Of a DNA stretch of 45,077 bases, positions 17,268 to 25,612 are shown piece by piece. The notes under the pieces were generated by a model. The model saw nothing but the letters and a program-made list of their open reading frames with translations, was not told the DNA's origin and did no database searches. Source of the stretch: an uncultured Muribaculaceae bacterium (GTDB lineage: Bacteria; Bacteroidota; Bacteroidia; Bacteroidales; Muribaculaceae); NCBI GenBank assembly GCA_910578035.1, contig CAJTOB010000020.1:1-45077 (forward strand). Direction: 5' to 3'. Position 1 is the first letter of the stretch, and each line of letters starts with the position of its first letter. Position numbers and translations under genes: made by a program.

Positions 17268-18599
17268 TTAGTCGCGGGAGAAGAGGTCGCGGGTGTAGAC
17301 TTTTGGGGTGACGTCGGCGAGGTCGGCGGAGTTGCGGTTGGCAATGATTGCGTGCGAGAGGCGCTTGAACTCGTCGAGGTCGTTTACAACGCGGCTGCCG
17401 AAGAATGTCGAGCCGTCTTCGAGTGTGGGCTCATAGATGATTACGGTCGCCCCCTTTGCCTTTATGCGCTTCATAACGCCCTGAATAGATGACTGGCGGA
17501 AATTATCGCTGTTAGATTTCATCGTCAGGCGATAAACACCGATAATGCATTCTTTTTCGGGAGCTTCGCCATAATTGTTGGCCGACGAATAGTCGTAATA
17601 TCCGGCCATTTTAAGTACCTGGTCGGCGATAAAGTCCTTGCGAGTTCGGTTGCTCTCCACGATGGCACTCATCATATTTTGAGGTACATCGGCATAATTG
17701 GCAAGGAGCTGTTTGGAGTCTTTGGGCAGGCAGTAGCCTCCATAGCCGAAAGACGGGTTGTTGTAGTGAGTACCAATGCGCGGGTCGAGGCCTATGCCTT
17801 CTATGATGGCACGCGAATCGAGACCCTTCACCTCTGCATAAGTATCAAGTTCATTGAAGTAGCTTACTCGCAGCGCAAGATAGGTATTGGCGAAGAGCTT
17901 TACGGCCTCGGCCTCCTTGAGACCCATATACAGTGTAGGAATATCGTTCTTTAAAGCCCCTTGCTGCAGTAATTCGGCAAAGACGCGAGCGCCTTTTTCG
18001 AGTTTTTCGATATCGGCAATAGCCGCTATTGCGGCATTCTCCTCGGCAAACTGAGGTATGTCTATGAGTTTGGGGAGCCCGGCGATTATGCGCGACGGAT
18101 ATAGATTGTCGTACAGTGCCTTGCTTTCTCTCAGAAACTCAGGGAAAAAGAGGAGATTGAGCCGCGTGGCCCCCTTTGCGGCATACTTCACATACAGATT
18201 GCGGCAGTATCCCACCGGAATAGTCGATTTGATTACGATTATAGCGTCGGGATTCACTCTCAGAGCGATGTCGATTACATCTTCTATGCAATGAGTGTCG
18301 AAGTAGTTTTTGACAGGGTCGTAATTTGTCGGGGCGGCAATGACAATGAAATCAGCATTCCTATAAGCGCCTTCCGCATCGAGAGTCGCATTCAGATTCA
18401 GACTCTTCTCGGCGAGATACTTCTCGATATATTCATCTTGAATAGGCGATTTACGGGCGTTGATTAACTCCACCTTTTCAGGTATTACATCAATTGCCGT
18501 CACATGATTGTGCTGCGAAAGCAGCGTGGCGATGCTTAGGCCTACATAGCCGGTTCCGGCTACTGCTATGTTATAGCTTCTTTCGTTATTATTTGCCAT
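17268..18599 (-). CDS. ugd: UDP-glucose 6-dehydrogenase
   Basis: This enzyme oxidises UDP-glucose to UDP-glucuronate with two NAD+ in the cytosol. Seen: the N-terminal Rossmann motif VAGTGYVGLS, the conserved PTNYDPVKNYFD and FFPEFLRESKALYDNLYPSR, and the catalytic Cys290 in FGYGGYCLPKD. At 443 residues it is slightly longer than the roughly 390-residue E. coli Ugd. I start it at ATG 18599; the open frame also extends 15 bases upstream to a TTG. It follows the antiterminator gene, with a candidate promoter between them (18663-18691). It implies glucuronic acid, or a sugar derived from it, in the capsule. Confidence 0.94.
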   Translation of the reverse strand: MANNNERSYNIAVAGTGYVGLSIATLLSQHNHVTAIDVIPEKVELINARKSPIQDEYIEKYLAEKSLNLNATLDAEGAYRNADFIVIAAPTNYDPVKNYFDTHCIEDVIDIALRVNPDAIIVIKSTIPVGYCRNLYVKYAAKGATRLNLLFFPEFLRESKALYDNLYPSRIIAGLPKLIDIPQFAEENAAIAAIADIEKLEKGARVFAELLQQGALKNDIPTLYMGLKEAEAVKLFANTYLALRVSYFNELDTYAEVKGLDSRAIIEGIGLDPRIGTHYNNPSFGYGGYCLPKDSKQLLANYADVPQNMMSAIVESNRTRKDFIADQVLKMAGYYDYSSANNYGEAPEKECIIGVYRLTMKSNSDNFRQSSIQGVMKRIKAKGATVIIYEPTLEDGSTFFGSRVVNDLDEFKRLSHAIIANRNSADLADVTPKVYTRDLFSRD

Positions 18600-18662
18600 T
18601 GTCGTATATAACAAACGGGAGAGGGCTTATGTCGTGATGAGTGTCTTTAGCAATGTTTTCTG

Positions 18663-18691
18663 CAAATATATCATACAAGCTCAGGGAGCAA
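18663..18691 (-). promoter_or_regulatory. candidate second capsule promoter upstream of ugd
   Basis: On the minus strand TATATTTG (18670-18663) matches the Bacteroidota -7 consensus TAnnTTTG. A TTG lies 18 bases further upstream (18691-18689). The motif overlaps the stop codon of the antiterminator gene and would give a leader of about 60 bases before ugd. It would allow the sugar genes to be expressed without upxY. Confidence 0.4.
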
Positions 18692-19708
18692 TTGCTGCAT
18701 ATTTGCTTTGTAATAGGAGTACTCCTCGGTGAGATATTTCTGAAATTTCGAAGTAGCTTCGAGTCTTTCAATCAAATCACAGCCTTTTTTAAACAACTCA
18801 ATGTCGGTTTCGGTTGTCGAGAATATCAATAAAATTAAGGCTTCGGTCCACGAGTTGCTTATGGCGTGTCGCATTCTGTCAAATCGCTCCCTGAAGTTTT
18901 GAAAAGCTTCGATGTTGCCAATCAGATAATTGGCTGCACTGAGCAGAGCGAGCAATTTGGCCTGAAGTTTGGTGTTGCTGATTTTTGTAATTTCGAAACG
19001 GCTGCAGAAAACATTCAGTTTCGAAGAAAGAGCCGCCGGCAGTGTTGCCCTGCAGTGATAAAATCTCAACGCTTTCAGCAGATGGGGCACAAAGGCGTCA
19101 ATCTGGTCGTAAGCCCGGTTCGATGTCGATGCAAATTCAAGCACCCTTACATCAGACGCTTTGATGTCGTAGGCCACTGTTCCCCATTTTCGGTCTACCA
19201 TCAGCACTACATTGCCCGATTTGCTCTTCGCTTTTGGCATGAATGTGCCTATCAGACCTGGGAAATCCCCATTTATAACCTCAACGAGATCACCTTCTTC
19301 CAAGTCTACATCTTCAAGCGAATAAAAAGGGAGGCAGTTCTCATAAACGCGCGCAATTTCTCTGAAATGCCGCATTTCGCGGTCTCCAAGTATGGCATAA
19401 CGCTCGCTTCCGCTGTGGTTTATCAAAAAAGAGAAGCCGTTCGGTTGGGAGCACAGACATTTTACTTCGTCAAAAACGCCTCTTACAAATACATAGTGAA
19501 AAGCCAGCCGAAGTCGCCGCATGCACACCTTGCCGTCTCGGTCTTCTTTGACTACATAGGTAGGAGCAAAGAGCTCGAGACGTGTGTTCTGTCGCTTGTT
19601 GAAACGGTCGAGTGTTTTCTGAGCCTGATTCTCTCCATGAACATTCCCTATGTGGTTCAGAACAAACCAGCACGGTTTGCCGATAATGTGATTAGGGCTG
19701 TTCTCCAT
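18671..19708 (-). CDS. upxY: UpxY-type antiterminator with long C-terminal extension
   Basis: A NusG-paralogue that should bind RNA polymerase and carry it through terminators in its own capsule operon. The NGN domain covers about residues 10-130 (KPCWFVLNH, RLRLAFHYVFVRG). The KOW motif follows at 136-171 (DLEEGDLVEVINGDFPGLIG). Residues about 198-345 form an extra, mostly helical region absent from the typical UpxY of about 170-190 residues. I chose ATG 19708 over a frame extending to 19891, because the NGN domain begins there and the likely promoter (19863-19895) lies inside the longer frame. It is the first gene of the operon, as usual for upxY, but no upxZ-like gene follows. Confidence 0.88.
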   Translation of the reverse strand: MENSPNHIIGKPCWFVLNHIGNVHGENQAQKTLDRFNKRQNTRLELFAPTYVVKEDRDGKVCMRRLRLAFHYVFVRGVFDEVKCLCSQPNGFSFLINHSGSERYAILGDREMRHFREIARVYENCLPFYSLEDVDLEEGDLVEVINGDFPGLIGTFMPKAKSKSGNVVLMVDRKWGTVAYDIKASDVRVLEFASTSNRAYDQIDAFVPHLLKALRFYHCRATLPAALSSKLNVFCSRFEITKISNTKLQAKLLALLSAANYLIGNIEAFQNFRERFDRMRHAISNSWTEALILLIFSTTETDIELFKKGCDLIERLEATSKFQKYLTEEYSYYKANMQQLLPELV

Positions 19709-19862
19709 ATTACAGATTACTTCTTTATCTGGTCTGGCAATGTGTAGCACGCAGTAGCATAGTGTTTTACGTTCTAATTTCTGCCAAACTTCCAAAAAGT
19801 ACGGACTACGAATGCAATCCGATGATAGAATGTCAGTCTCCAGAAGAGATATTAATAACGTA

Positions 19863-19895
19863 CAAATATACGGATAAATTCCGAGATACATTCAA
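19863..19895 (-). promoter_or_regulatory. candidate promoter of the capsule operon
   Basis: On the minus strand TATATTTG (19870-19863) fits TAnnTTTG, with TTG (19895-19893) 22 bases upstream. Transcription would start near 19858, leaving a leader of about 150 bases before upxY, the region where UpxY proteins are known to act. I see no strong terminator hairpin and no flanking invertible repeats in that leader. The rest of the gene-free stretch 19709-20078 contains only this promoter and the terminator at 19948-19993. Confidence 0.5.
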
Positions 19896-19947
19896 TTCCC
19901 TCCGAAAAAACGGAGAGAGCCTCGAGCAAAACACGCCGGCATTGAAA

Positions 19948-19993
19948 ACACCATCAGGCCTTCCGGCTATAAATCCGGCAGTTCTGATGGTGT
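19948..19993 (-). terminator. terminator after the DUF3298 lipoprotein gene
   Basis: ACACCATCAG (19948-19957) pairs perfectly with CTGATGGTGT (19984-19993). The loop between them can form further CCGG/CCGG pairs. On the minus strand the stem is followed by TTTTC. It lies between the 20079-20942 gene and the capsule promoter, insulating one from the other. Confidence 0.7.
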
Positions 19994-20078
19994 AGACTTG
20001 TGTGTTATAGATGGTTACGACAGTCGGTGAGGTGGCTCTGCGCGTGTCAGTCTAGCTACGCTTATGTCGCGACTGCTG

Positions 20079-20942
20079 CTACTCGTTGAGCAGCACCTGC
20101 TTGCCAAGTGAGGTCAGATAGTCGCTCACTATATATGGCTCGATGTCGATGCTGATTTCGCCCTGTGCGTAGCTCGCTATCTCATAGGGCTGATATACGA
20201 ATACAAGATTACCGTTGGCATTTATATAGTAGTTTCCGCCGCTCGGTATGGCTGTGATATTTGTAGCGCCGATATAGCTTCGCATAGCCTGAGCCCGTTT
20301 GCGTAGTATTTTGGGAAGAGCTTCAAGGCCTTCCGAAGTGAAAAAGTCTGCAAGACTTACCATCTTGTCGGCCTTCGCAGAATATACAATATACCATGTG
20401 CCATACATTCCGTGAGCAGCACGCGGGTAGTACGACGACGACGTTACTCCATACGACACATACTCCGGCGTCAAGGCTGCTATGCGGCCCTGAATTTCGG
20501 CAAAACCGTCGAAGTTATTGAGGCTCTCTATAGTGTTGGCAAGGCTGTCGGCTTCATGCTCGTCTATCACAATAGGTTTCAGCGGATAGCCTATCTCCGA
20601 GCCCGTACGTCTGAAGCACGTCTCAGCGGCCTGTGCCGGGTCGGCGGCAACGGTGTCGAATGCTATTTTCAGCACACTGTCGCGGAATGCCGTCATGTCA
20701 TGGCCCATAAACTTTACCGGGATAAACAGACTGGCGCGGCAGCCCATCGTCAGATCGCTGTCAGTCTCATAGTCGGTCGAAGAATTTTCAAGCGTATATG
20801 CCTGTTCGATAGCGAAATGGTCGAAAACTATGTCGTTTTCGCGACCGGGAGCCTCTTCTGGCTTCGTACAACTCTGGACAAGTGCGCCTGCAAGAAGCGC
20901 GCAAATTCCAACACTTTTTAGCGAAATACGTATATCTTTCAT
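20079..20942 (-). CDS. DUF3298-domain lipoprotein
   Basis: A 287-residue protein with a lipoprotein signal ending in LVQSC (Cys25). The C-terminal half matches the RsiV/DUF3298 pattern: residues such as MVSLADFF, then FVYQPYEIASYAQGEISIDI close to the end, where the PYEIAxYAxG signature is characteristic. It is probably anchored in the outer or inner membrane facing the periplasm. RsiV homologues bind lysozyme as anti-sigma factors in Firmicutes, but the Bacteroidota members lack the anti-sigma part and their role is unknown. It lies 39 bases after nadB with no clear promoter, so cotranscription is possible. Confidence 0.8.
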   Translation of the reverse strand: MKDIRISLKSVGICALLAGALVQSCTKPEEAPGRENDIVFDHFAIEQAYTLENSSTDYETDSDLTMGCRASLFIPVKFMGHDMTAFRDSVLKIAFDTVAADPAQAAETCFRRTGSEIGYPLKPIVIDEHEADSLANTIESLNNFDGFAEIQGRIAALTPEYVSYGVTSSSYYPRAAHGMYGTWYIVYSAKADKMVSLADFFTSEGLEALPKILRKRAQAMRSYIGATNITAIPSGGNYYINANGNLVFVYQPYEIASYAQGEISIDIEPYIVSDYLTSLGKQVLLNE

Positions 20943-20981
20943 AAACTGATTGACCTTTTCCTATTATAACACAATAACCGC

Positions 20982-22580
20982 TCAGGAGTTTATGCCTGTC
21001 TCTGTCGGACGGTTGACAGGCGGATAATCGATAGTGTAGTGAAGTCCGCGCGATTCGCGGCGTTCCTTCGCTTGCCGCATTATCAGGTAGCCTACATTGA
21101 TGATATTGCGGAGCTCGCAGATTTCGCGCGAAGCCTTGGAATATTTGAAAAGCTTTTCAGTTTCCTCATAGAGAATGTCGAGACGATTCCAGGCCCGGTC
21201 CAGTCGCAGATTCGACCGTACGATGCCGACGTATGTGCCCATAATCTGGCCGACTTCGCGTATGCTCTGCGTGATGAGCACCATTTCCTCGTTATGCCGC
21301 GTGCCTTCGTCGTTCCATGCCGGCACATCTGTGCGCAAGCTTATTTCCGGCATTTCTACTGCCGCATGTTGGGCGGCGGCGTCGGCATATACAACCGCCT
21401 CTATGAGCGAATTCGACGCCAGACGGTTGCCGCCGTGCAGCCCCGTGCACGAACATTCGCCCAGTGCATATAGATGGCGGATGCTCGACTCTCCGTTCAA
21501 ATCAACCTTGATGCCGCCGCAGAGATAGTGTGCCGCAGGCGCCACCGGAATATAATCTTTCGTTATATCTATTCCAAGCGACAGGCACTTCTTATATATG
21601 TTGGGGAAATGACGGCGGGTCTCTTCCGGGTCCTTGTGGGTTACGTCAAGATATACATGGTCATCGCCCCACAGCTTCATTTCCGAGTCGATTGCACGTG
21701 CCACTATGTCGCGTGGCGCAAGGCTGAGTCTCGGGTCATATTTATGCATGAACTCCTCGCCGCGCAGATTGCGCAGCACTGCGCCGTAGCCGCGCATGGC
21801 CTCGGTGATAAGGAACGACGGCCTGTCGCCGGGGTGGAAGAGTGCCGTAGGGTGGAACTGTATGAATTCCATATCCGAAACCGTGCCCTTGGCGCGGTAA
21901 ACCATCGCAATGCCGTCGCCCGTGGCTACAAGCGGATTTGTCGTCGTTTGGTACACAGCCCCGCAGCCGCCGGTCGCCATAACCGTGATTTTCGACAGAT
22001 ACGTATCAACCCGCCCCTCGGCGATGTCGAGCACATATGCCCCGTAGCATGTTATGTCGGGCGTGCGGCGCGTCACACGCTTGCCCAGATGGTGCTGGGT
22101 TATTATTTCTATCGCGAAATGGTTCTCAAAAACATCGATATGAGGATTCGCACGGACTGCACCGATCAGACTCTCCTGAATCTCGAAACCGGTGTTGTCG
22201 GCATGGTGGAGAATGCGAAATTCGCTGTGCCCACCCTCCTTGTGGAGGTCAAATTTGCCATCGCTGTTCTTGTCGAAGTCCACGCCCCAGCCAATCAGCT
22301 GAGCTATCTGCTCGGGGGCGCCTTTCACAACCATTTCTACTGCCTTGGGGTCGCTCAGCCAGTCGCCGGCAACCATCGTGTCGTGAATGTGCTTGTCGAA
22401 GTCGTCCACTTCGAGATTGGTAACGGAGGCCACGCCGCCTTGGGCGAGGGCTGTATTGGCTTCGTCGAGAGTGGTTTTGCAAACAAGAGCCACCTTCACG
22501 CCCTCGCGGGCAACTTTCAAGGCGAAGCTCATTCCGGCTATGCCGGAACCGATGACAAGATAGTCGTATTTTCGGGTCAT
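20982..22580 (-). CDS. nadB: L-aspartate oxidase
   Basis: This FAD enzyme oxidises L-aspartate to iminoaspartate, the first step of de novo NAD synthesis. Seen: dinucleotide-binding YLVIGSGIAGMSFAL at the N-terminus, the active-site region KEGGHSEFRILHHADNTG, the FMATGG-type VMATGGCGAVY, and the FAD-binding LHGGNRLASNSLIEAVVY. Length 532 residues, normal for NadB. I start it at ATG 22580 (MTRKYDYLVI), because the Rossmann fold begins there; an ATG-less extension runs 27 bases upstream. nadA and nadC are not in the window. Confidence 0.95.
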   Translation of the reverse strand: MTRKYDYLVIGSGIAGMSFALKVAREGVKVALVCKTTLDEANTALAQGGVASVTNLEVDDFDKHIHDTMVAGDWLSDPKAVEMVVKGAPEQIAQLIGWGVDFDKNSDGKFDLHKEGGHSEFRILHHADNTGFEIQESLIGAVRANPHIDVFENHFAIEIITQHHLGKRVTRRTPDITCYGAYVLDIAEGRVDTYLSKITVMATGGCGAVYQTTTNPLVATGDGIAMVYRAKGTVSDMEFIQFHPTALFHPGDRPSFLITEAMRGYGAVLRNLRGEEFMHKYDPRLSLAPRDIVARAIDSEMKLWGDDHVYLDVTHKDPEETRRHFPNIYKKCLSLGIDITKDYIPVAPAAHYLCGGIKVDLNGESSIRHLYALGECSCTGLHGGNRLASNSLIEAVVYADAAAQHAAVEMPEISLRTDVPAWNDEGTRHNEEMVLITQSIREVGQIMGTYVGIVRSNLRLDRAWNRLDILYEETEKLFKYSKASREICELRNIINVGYLIMRQAKERRESRGLHYTIDYPPVNRPTETGINS

Positions 22581-22604
22581 TGCGGTTTTATGTGAGTTCT
22601 GCCG

Positions 22605-22612
22605 CAAAATTA
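22605..22612 (-). promoter_or_regulatory. possible -7 element for nadB
   Basis: On the minus strand TAATTTTG (22612-22605) matches TAnnTTTG and would place the transcript start about 20 bases before the nadB ATG. No convincing TTTG lies at the usual distance upstream, so this is weak. Confidence 0.35.
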
Positions 22613-22649
22613 AGCAAAAAAAGCAAACGATGTATAAAAAATATTATAG

Positions 22650-22696
22650 AAAAATCCGCCTGCCAGTCCGCGAGCCTGTCGGCCTAAGCGGATTTT
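22650..22696 (-). terminator. terminator after the sigma/membrane-protein pair
   Basis: AAAATCCGC (22651-22659) pairs with GCGGATTTT (22688-22696). On the minus strand the stem runs into GGATTTTTCT, giving the T-tract. The upstream arm of the hairpin overlaps the stop codon of the membrane protein gene. The loop is G+C-rich and can form smaller stems. Confidence 0.7.
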
Positions 22697-23249
22697 ACCT
22701 CTTGCACCAATTGGCAATTTCATCGAAATCGGCGACATCGCGTCTATAGATGATAAACCCAAGACCAATCCCTGTCGCTGCAAATGTCCAGAACAATAGT
22801 GCATCCCTGATATTTATAGCATCAAACGACAGCCAGATGAAAAAAGCCACAACAATCCCGTCGGCCCAGATTTCGAAATTTCGTCGGCTCTTCTTGATTC
22901 GGGCCACTCTGCTTGTCAGTTCGGCATTTGACGATTTATATATGTCAAGTCGTTTTATGCAACCGGTAATATAAACTTCCGCGGCGAGACCGGCGGCTAT
23001 AGCCACACTGAATAAGGATACCCACAATTGCGGTAGGCCTCCCGGGCTCCAGAGCGGATAACTTGCCATCGCCATAAGACAGATTGCAGTAACGGCGCAC
23101 CCCGTATAGGCTCGTCTTAGCATTCGGCTGCGCACATCGCTCTTTTTTGACAAAATGGCAATATTGGCGTTCTCGGCAAGTTTTGCTGATAATGCATCCA
23201 TGCTTTCAGCCATGTCATCCCATGATTTTTTTAGATTGTCCAGTTCCAT
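22695..23249 (-). CDS. four-TM membrane protein paired with an ECF sigma gene
   Basis: A 184-residue protein starting MELDNLKKSWDDM, the typical beginning of a Bacteroidota family encoded just after ECF sigma factors. The hydrophilic N-terminus (1-45) is followed by hydrophobic segments at about 48-64, 74-94, 128-142 and 150-168. The frame can be extended 57 bases upstream, but ATG 23249 fits the family and sits 7 bases after the sigma gene. By position it is probably the regulator (anti-sigma-like) of that sigma factor; there is no zinc anti-sigma motif. If the sigma gene is really dead, this gene may be on its way to decay. Confidence 0.75.
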   Translation of the reverse strand: MELDNLKKSWDDMAESMDALSAKLAENANIAILSKKSDVRSRMLRRAYTGCAVTAICLMAMASYPLWSPGGLPQLWVSLFSVAIAAGLAAEVYITGCIKRLDIYKSSNAELTSRVARIKKSRRNFEIWADGIVVAFFIWLSFDAINIRDALLFWTFAATGIGLGFIIYRRDVADFDEIANWCKR

Positions 23250-23256
23250 AACATCA

Positions 23257-23754
23257 TTATTTATAGTCAGATAATTTTTTCTTGATTCTGTGTAGTTTAG
23301 AGGCAACCGTGTTGCGCGGTATTCCTATATTGGCTGCTATTTCATCATAGTTGATACCGTCAAGCCACATCAGTATTACTGCTTTCTCCAGCGGATTGAG
23401 TCTCGATATGGCTTCATAGAGCCACTCTATTTTATCGCGGAACTCCGCATTGTCGGCCAGCTCGGCGTCGAGGTGCTGAATCGCCTCAATGGGCGCGAAT
23501 GATATGCGGGGCATGAATTTTTTCAGCGACACAACACAGGTGTTTATACACACCCTGTACACCCATGTCGATTCCTTGCTCTCATTTCTGAAGGAGGAAA
23601 AGGCATGATACAGAGCTATCAGCACTTACTGGCGCAAATCGTCGAAAGGCACCGACGCATTCGCATAAAAGAAGCACGTACTGAAAATTATCCTTTCATT
23701 CCGCTTTATCATGCCCGTGAAAAGGCTGTCATATGTAGTAGTGGAGTCTTTCAT
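23257..23754 (-). pseudogene. ECF sigma factor interrupted by an in-frame stop
   Basis: Reading from ATG 23754 gives MKDSTTTYDSLFTGMIKRNE and continues to VPFDDLRQ; then TAA occurs at codon 43 (23628-23626), and the same frame continues VLIALYHAFSSFRNES to the stop at 23257. Family members normally have DLxQEV here, so one GAA to TAA change would explain the break without a frameshift. Region 2 is split; region 4 is intact (LNPLEKAVILMWLDGINYDEIA, then IPRNTVASKLHRIKKKL). A GTG follows the stop directly and could restart translation of a 122-residue protein lacking most of region 2. Upstream, GAACTT (23801-23796, minus) resembles an ECF -35 box, hinting at autoregulation. A sequencing error is the main alternative. 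Confidence 0.8.
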
Positions 23755-23873
23755 TAGGGTTGCTTTTGCTTAGTTAGTATGAAATCGTGTCGCGAAAGTT
23801 CCCCCGAAAAACTAAAGGCAACGTTTTTTAACATGAGTTAACAAGCGGTGCCGGGATTTGATTTTGCAGTATC

Positions 23874-24593
23874 TTACTCAAAGTAGATGGTGAGGACTAT
23901 CATTTTCGATGTCGCTTTTGCCAGCGACTGGGTGAATTTCAGTCGCTCGGGGTCCTCGATAAGGTCCGGACGGTCGTGCTCAAGCACGTCGGTGAGTCCG
24001 AAGCAGAATTTGATTTCGGGATTAAGCTTAAAATAAGGCAGATAGAAATCACATCCGAAGCCTACTGACAAGAAAAGGTCGCTCGATTTCAGCTTTAGAA
24101 AATCGTTGCGTTTCTTGCCTACGTCAAAAGCCGGCATTATACCACCTAAAAGGTAGGGGCGAGCATTACGATAGCGCAGTGCTGCATATTTGATTTCTAA
24201 TGGAAGAACAACAAGAGTAGATTTGATATTTTGCCGTTCTGTTTTTCCGCTGTTTAGCTCAAGCATACGTATGTCGCGGCTTCCGAAGTACATGCCGGGC
24301 GACATTCGGAACGAAAAATAATTGTTCAGACGCAGGTCAAAGAGCCCGTTGACGCAGAATCCGGGCTGATAGTCGGGCTGCTCAAGCCTCCATTCCTCTC
24401 CCGTTTCTGTGATAAAGCCGTTGTGTGTCAGCCTTAAATCCGATGCAAAAGCCCCGACAGAGAAGCCGAGGTGCCATTTCCGGTTGTCGGCATAAGGCCG
24501 GTTGAGCAGCTTGTCGTTAAAATCGCGTGAATTTGCCGTCTGCGACAATGCACTGATACAGATGAGCAGAAATATGAACCGACAGATTTTCAT
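23874..24593 (-). CDS. PorT-like outer-membrane beta-barrel protein
   Basis: A 239-residue protein with a cleavable signal peptide (MKICRFIFLLICISALSQ). The mature part looks like an eight-strand barrel: alternating aromatic and polar strands, RKWHLGFSVGAFASDLRL, QPDYQPGFCVNGLFDLRLN, LVVLPLEIKYAALRYRNARPYLLGG, and DLFLSVGFGCDFYLPYFKLNPEIKF. It ends in an aromatic strand (MIVLTIYFE) as barrels do. The pattern matches the PorT family, which is needed for type IX secretion in Porphyromonas; many PorT-like proteins occur in species without that system, so the role is open. It lies 23 bases after the lipid kinase gene. Confidence 0.82.
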   Translation of the reverse strand: MKICRFIFLLICISALSQTANSRDFNDKLLNRPYADNRKWHLGFSVGAFASDLRLTHNGFITETGEEWRLEQPDYQPGFCVNGLFDLRLNNYFSFRMSPGMYFGSRDIRMLELNSGKTERQNIKSTLVVLPLEIKYAALRYRNARPYLLGGIMPAFDVGKKRNDFLKLKSSDLFLSVGFGCDFYLPYFKLNPEIKFCFGLTDVLEHDRPDLIEDPERLKFTQSLAKATSKMIVLTIYFE

Positions 24594-24616
24594 ATCTTCA
24601 TAACGCTTACGGTGCG

Positions 24617-25612
24617 CTAATTATTGCGCCATAGGTGTGCCACACTCAAGCCGCAGTCTCTGAAAAACAAACTCATCGGCGTTAAAAGCGGCTTAAAACG
24701 CGTGTTGTTTGTCGGCGAAAACAGTTTTATTGCGCCGGGCACACAAGTGATGTTTATGTCTGCGGGCATCACATGCGGGTCGCCGTCTATATGGGCGGCT
24801 CCTGCCTTTTTCCTGCGTATTGACGCCGATTTCACCCTGATGATGTCTACGAGCGCGTTTTTGCCAATGAAGCCGGTCAGAAGGTCAAGCCCAAGAAGTG
24901 CATGCGAAAACGGATTGCCCGCATGAACGATGGCAAGGTCGAGCATTCCGTCGGTCACGGAGGCGTCTGGGGCTATGAATGCGTTGTTGCCATACTGCGA
25001 CGCATTGCAGCACACTACAAGAAATGCACGCTCTGTCACCACCTGGCCGCCGGCTTCGATCACATATTCCTCAGGATTGAACTTCACATACTCGTCGATG
25101 GCGCTTTTGAGATACATCATCACTCCCCGGCGTTTCTGGCGCGCAAAACGCTCGCTCACCGCCGCATCGAACCCCACTCCGCAAGTGCAGAAGAACGGTG
25201 TCGAGTTGGCAAGCCCATAGTCGGCGCTGATGATATTGCGCTCGGCTATGACTCGCAGCGAACGGTCGATGTCTACCGGTATGCCCAGATGCCTTGCCAG
25301 ACCGTTGCCCGAGCCTGCCGGAATGATGCCGAGCGGCAAGCCGGTGCCCGTCAGGCCGCGTGCGGTCTCGTTGACGGTTCCGTCGCCTCCGCAGGCAAGC
25401 ACGCCGTCGAATGTGCCGCACCGGGCAGCCTCGGCCGCCAGCTCGGTGGCGTGGCCGGGGCCCTCGGTTGCACATATCTCGAAGTCAATACCGGCCTGCT
25501 CGAGGCGCCGCGATATGTTCGGAATCATGCGGAGCTTCGATACAGTGCCTGATATCGGATTGATAATCAGGCGCAGCCTGATATCGCTATATGCCTTCTC
25601 GGCTAAGGTCAT
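24617..25612 (-). CDS. diacylglycerol/lipid kinase (DagK/YegS family)
   Basis: A 331-residue lipid kinase. The catalytic domain has LIINPISGT, the ATP-binding ACGGDGTVNE (GGDGT at 75-79) and IPAGSGNGLARHLG. A C-terminal domain contains VTDGMLDLAIV and HIDGDPHVM. It should phosphorylate diacylglycerol or a related lipid at the membrane. Its ATG overlaps the stop of prfB (ATGA), so it is translationally coupled to the release factor gene. The last roughly 25 residues extend past the conserved domain. Confidence 0.9.
   Translation of the reverse strand: MTLAEKAYSDIRLRLIINPISGTVSKLRMIPNISRRLEQAGIDFEICATEGPGHATELAAEAARCGTFDGVLACGGDGTVNETARGLTGTGLPLGIIPAGSGNGLARHLGIPVDIDRSLRVIAERNIISADYGLANSTPFFCTCGVGFDAAVSERFARQKRRGVMMYLKSAIDEYVKFNPEEYVIEAGGQVVTERAFLVVCCNASQYGNNAFIAPDASVTDGMLDLAIVHAGNPFSHALLGLDLLTGFIGKNALVDIIRVKSASIRRKKAGAAHIDGDPHVMPADINITCVPGAIKLFSPTNNTRFKPLLTPMSLFFRDCGLSVAHLWRNN

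Noticed and set aside
18866..19747. A 293-codon plus-strand frame opposite upxY
   Set aside because: Antisense to the antiterminator, with no known motif; would also run across the upxY leader.
19709..19891. Longer N-terminus for upxY, starting at 19891
   Set aside because: The added 61 residues do not belong to the NGN fold, and the likely promoter lies inside them.
19741..20078. Invertible promoter of the Bacteroides capsule type
   Set aside because: Apart from the short terminator stem (19948-19993), no pair of inverted repeats flanks the upxY promoter.
21474..22595. A 373-codon open frame opposite nadB on the plus strand
   Set aside because: It lies entirely antisense to a clear L-aspartate oxidase gene; the composition is a mirror of nadB codon bias and no domain is seen.
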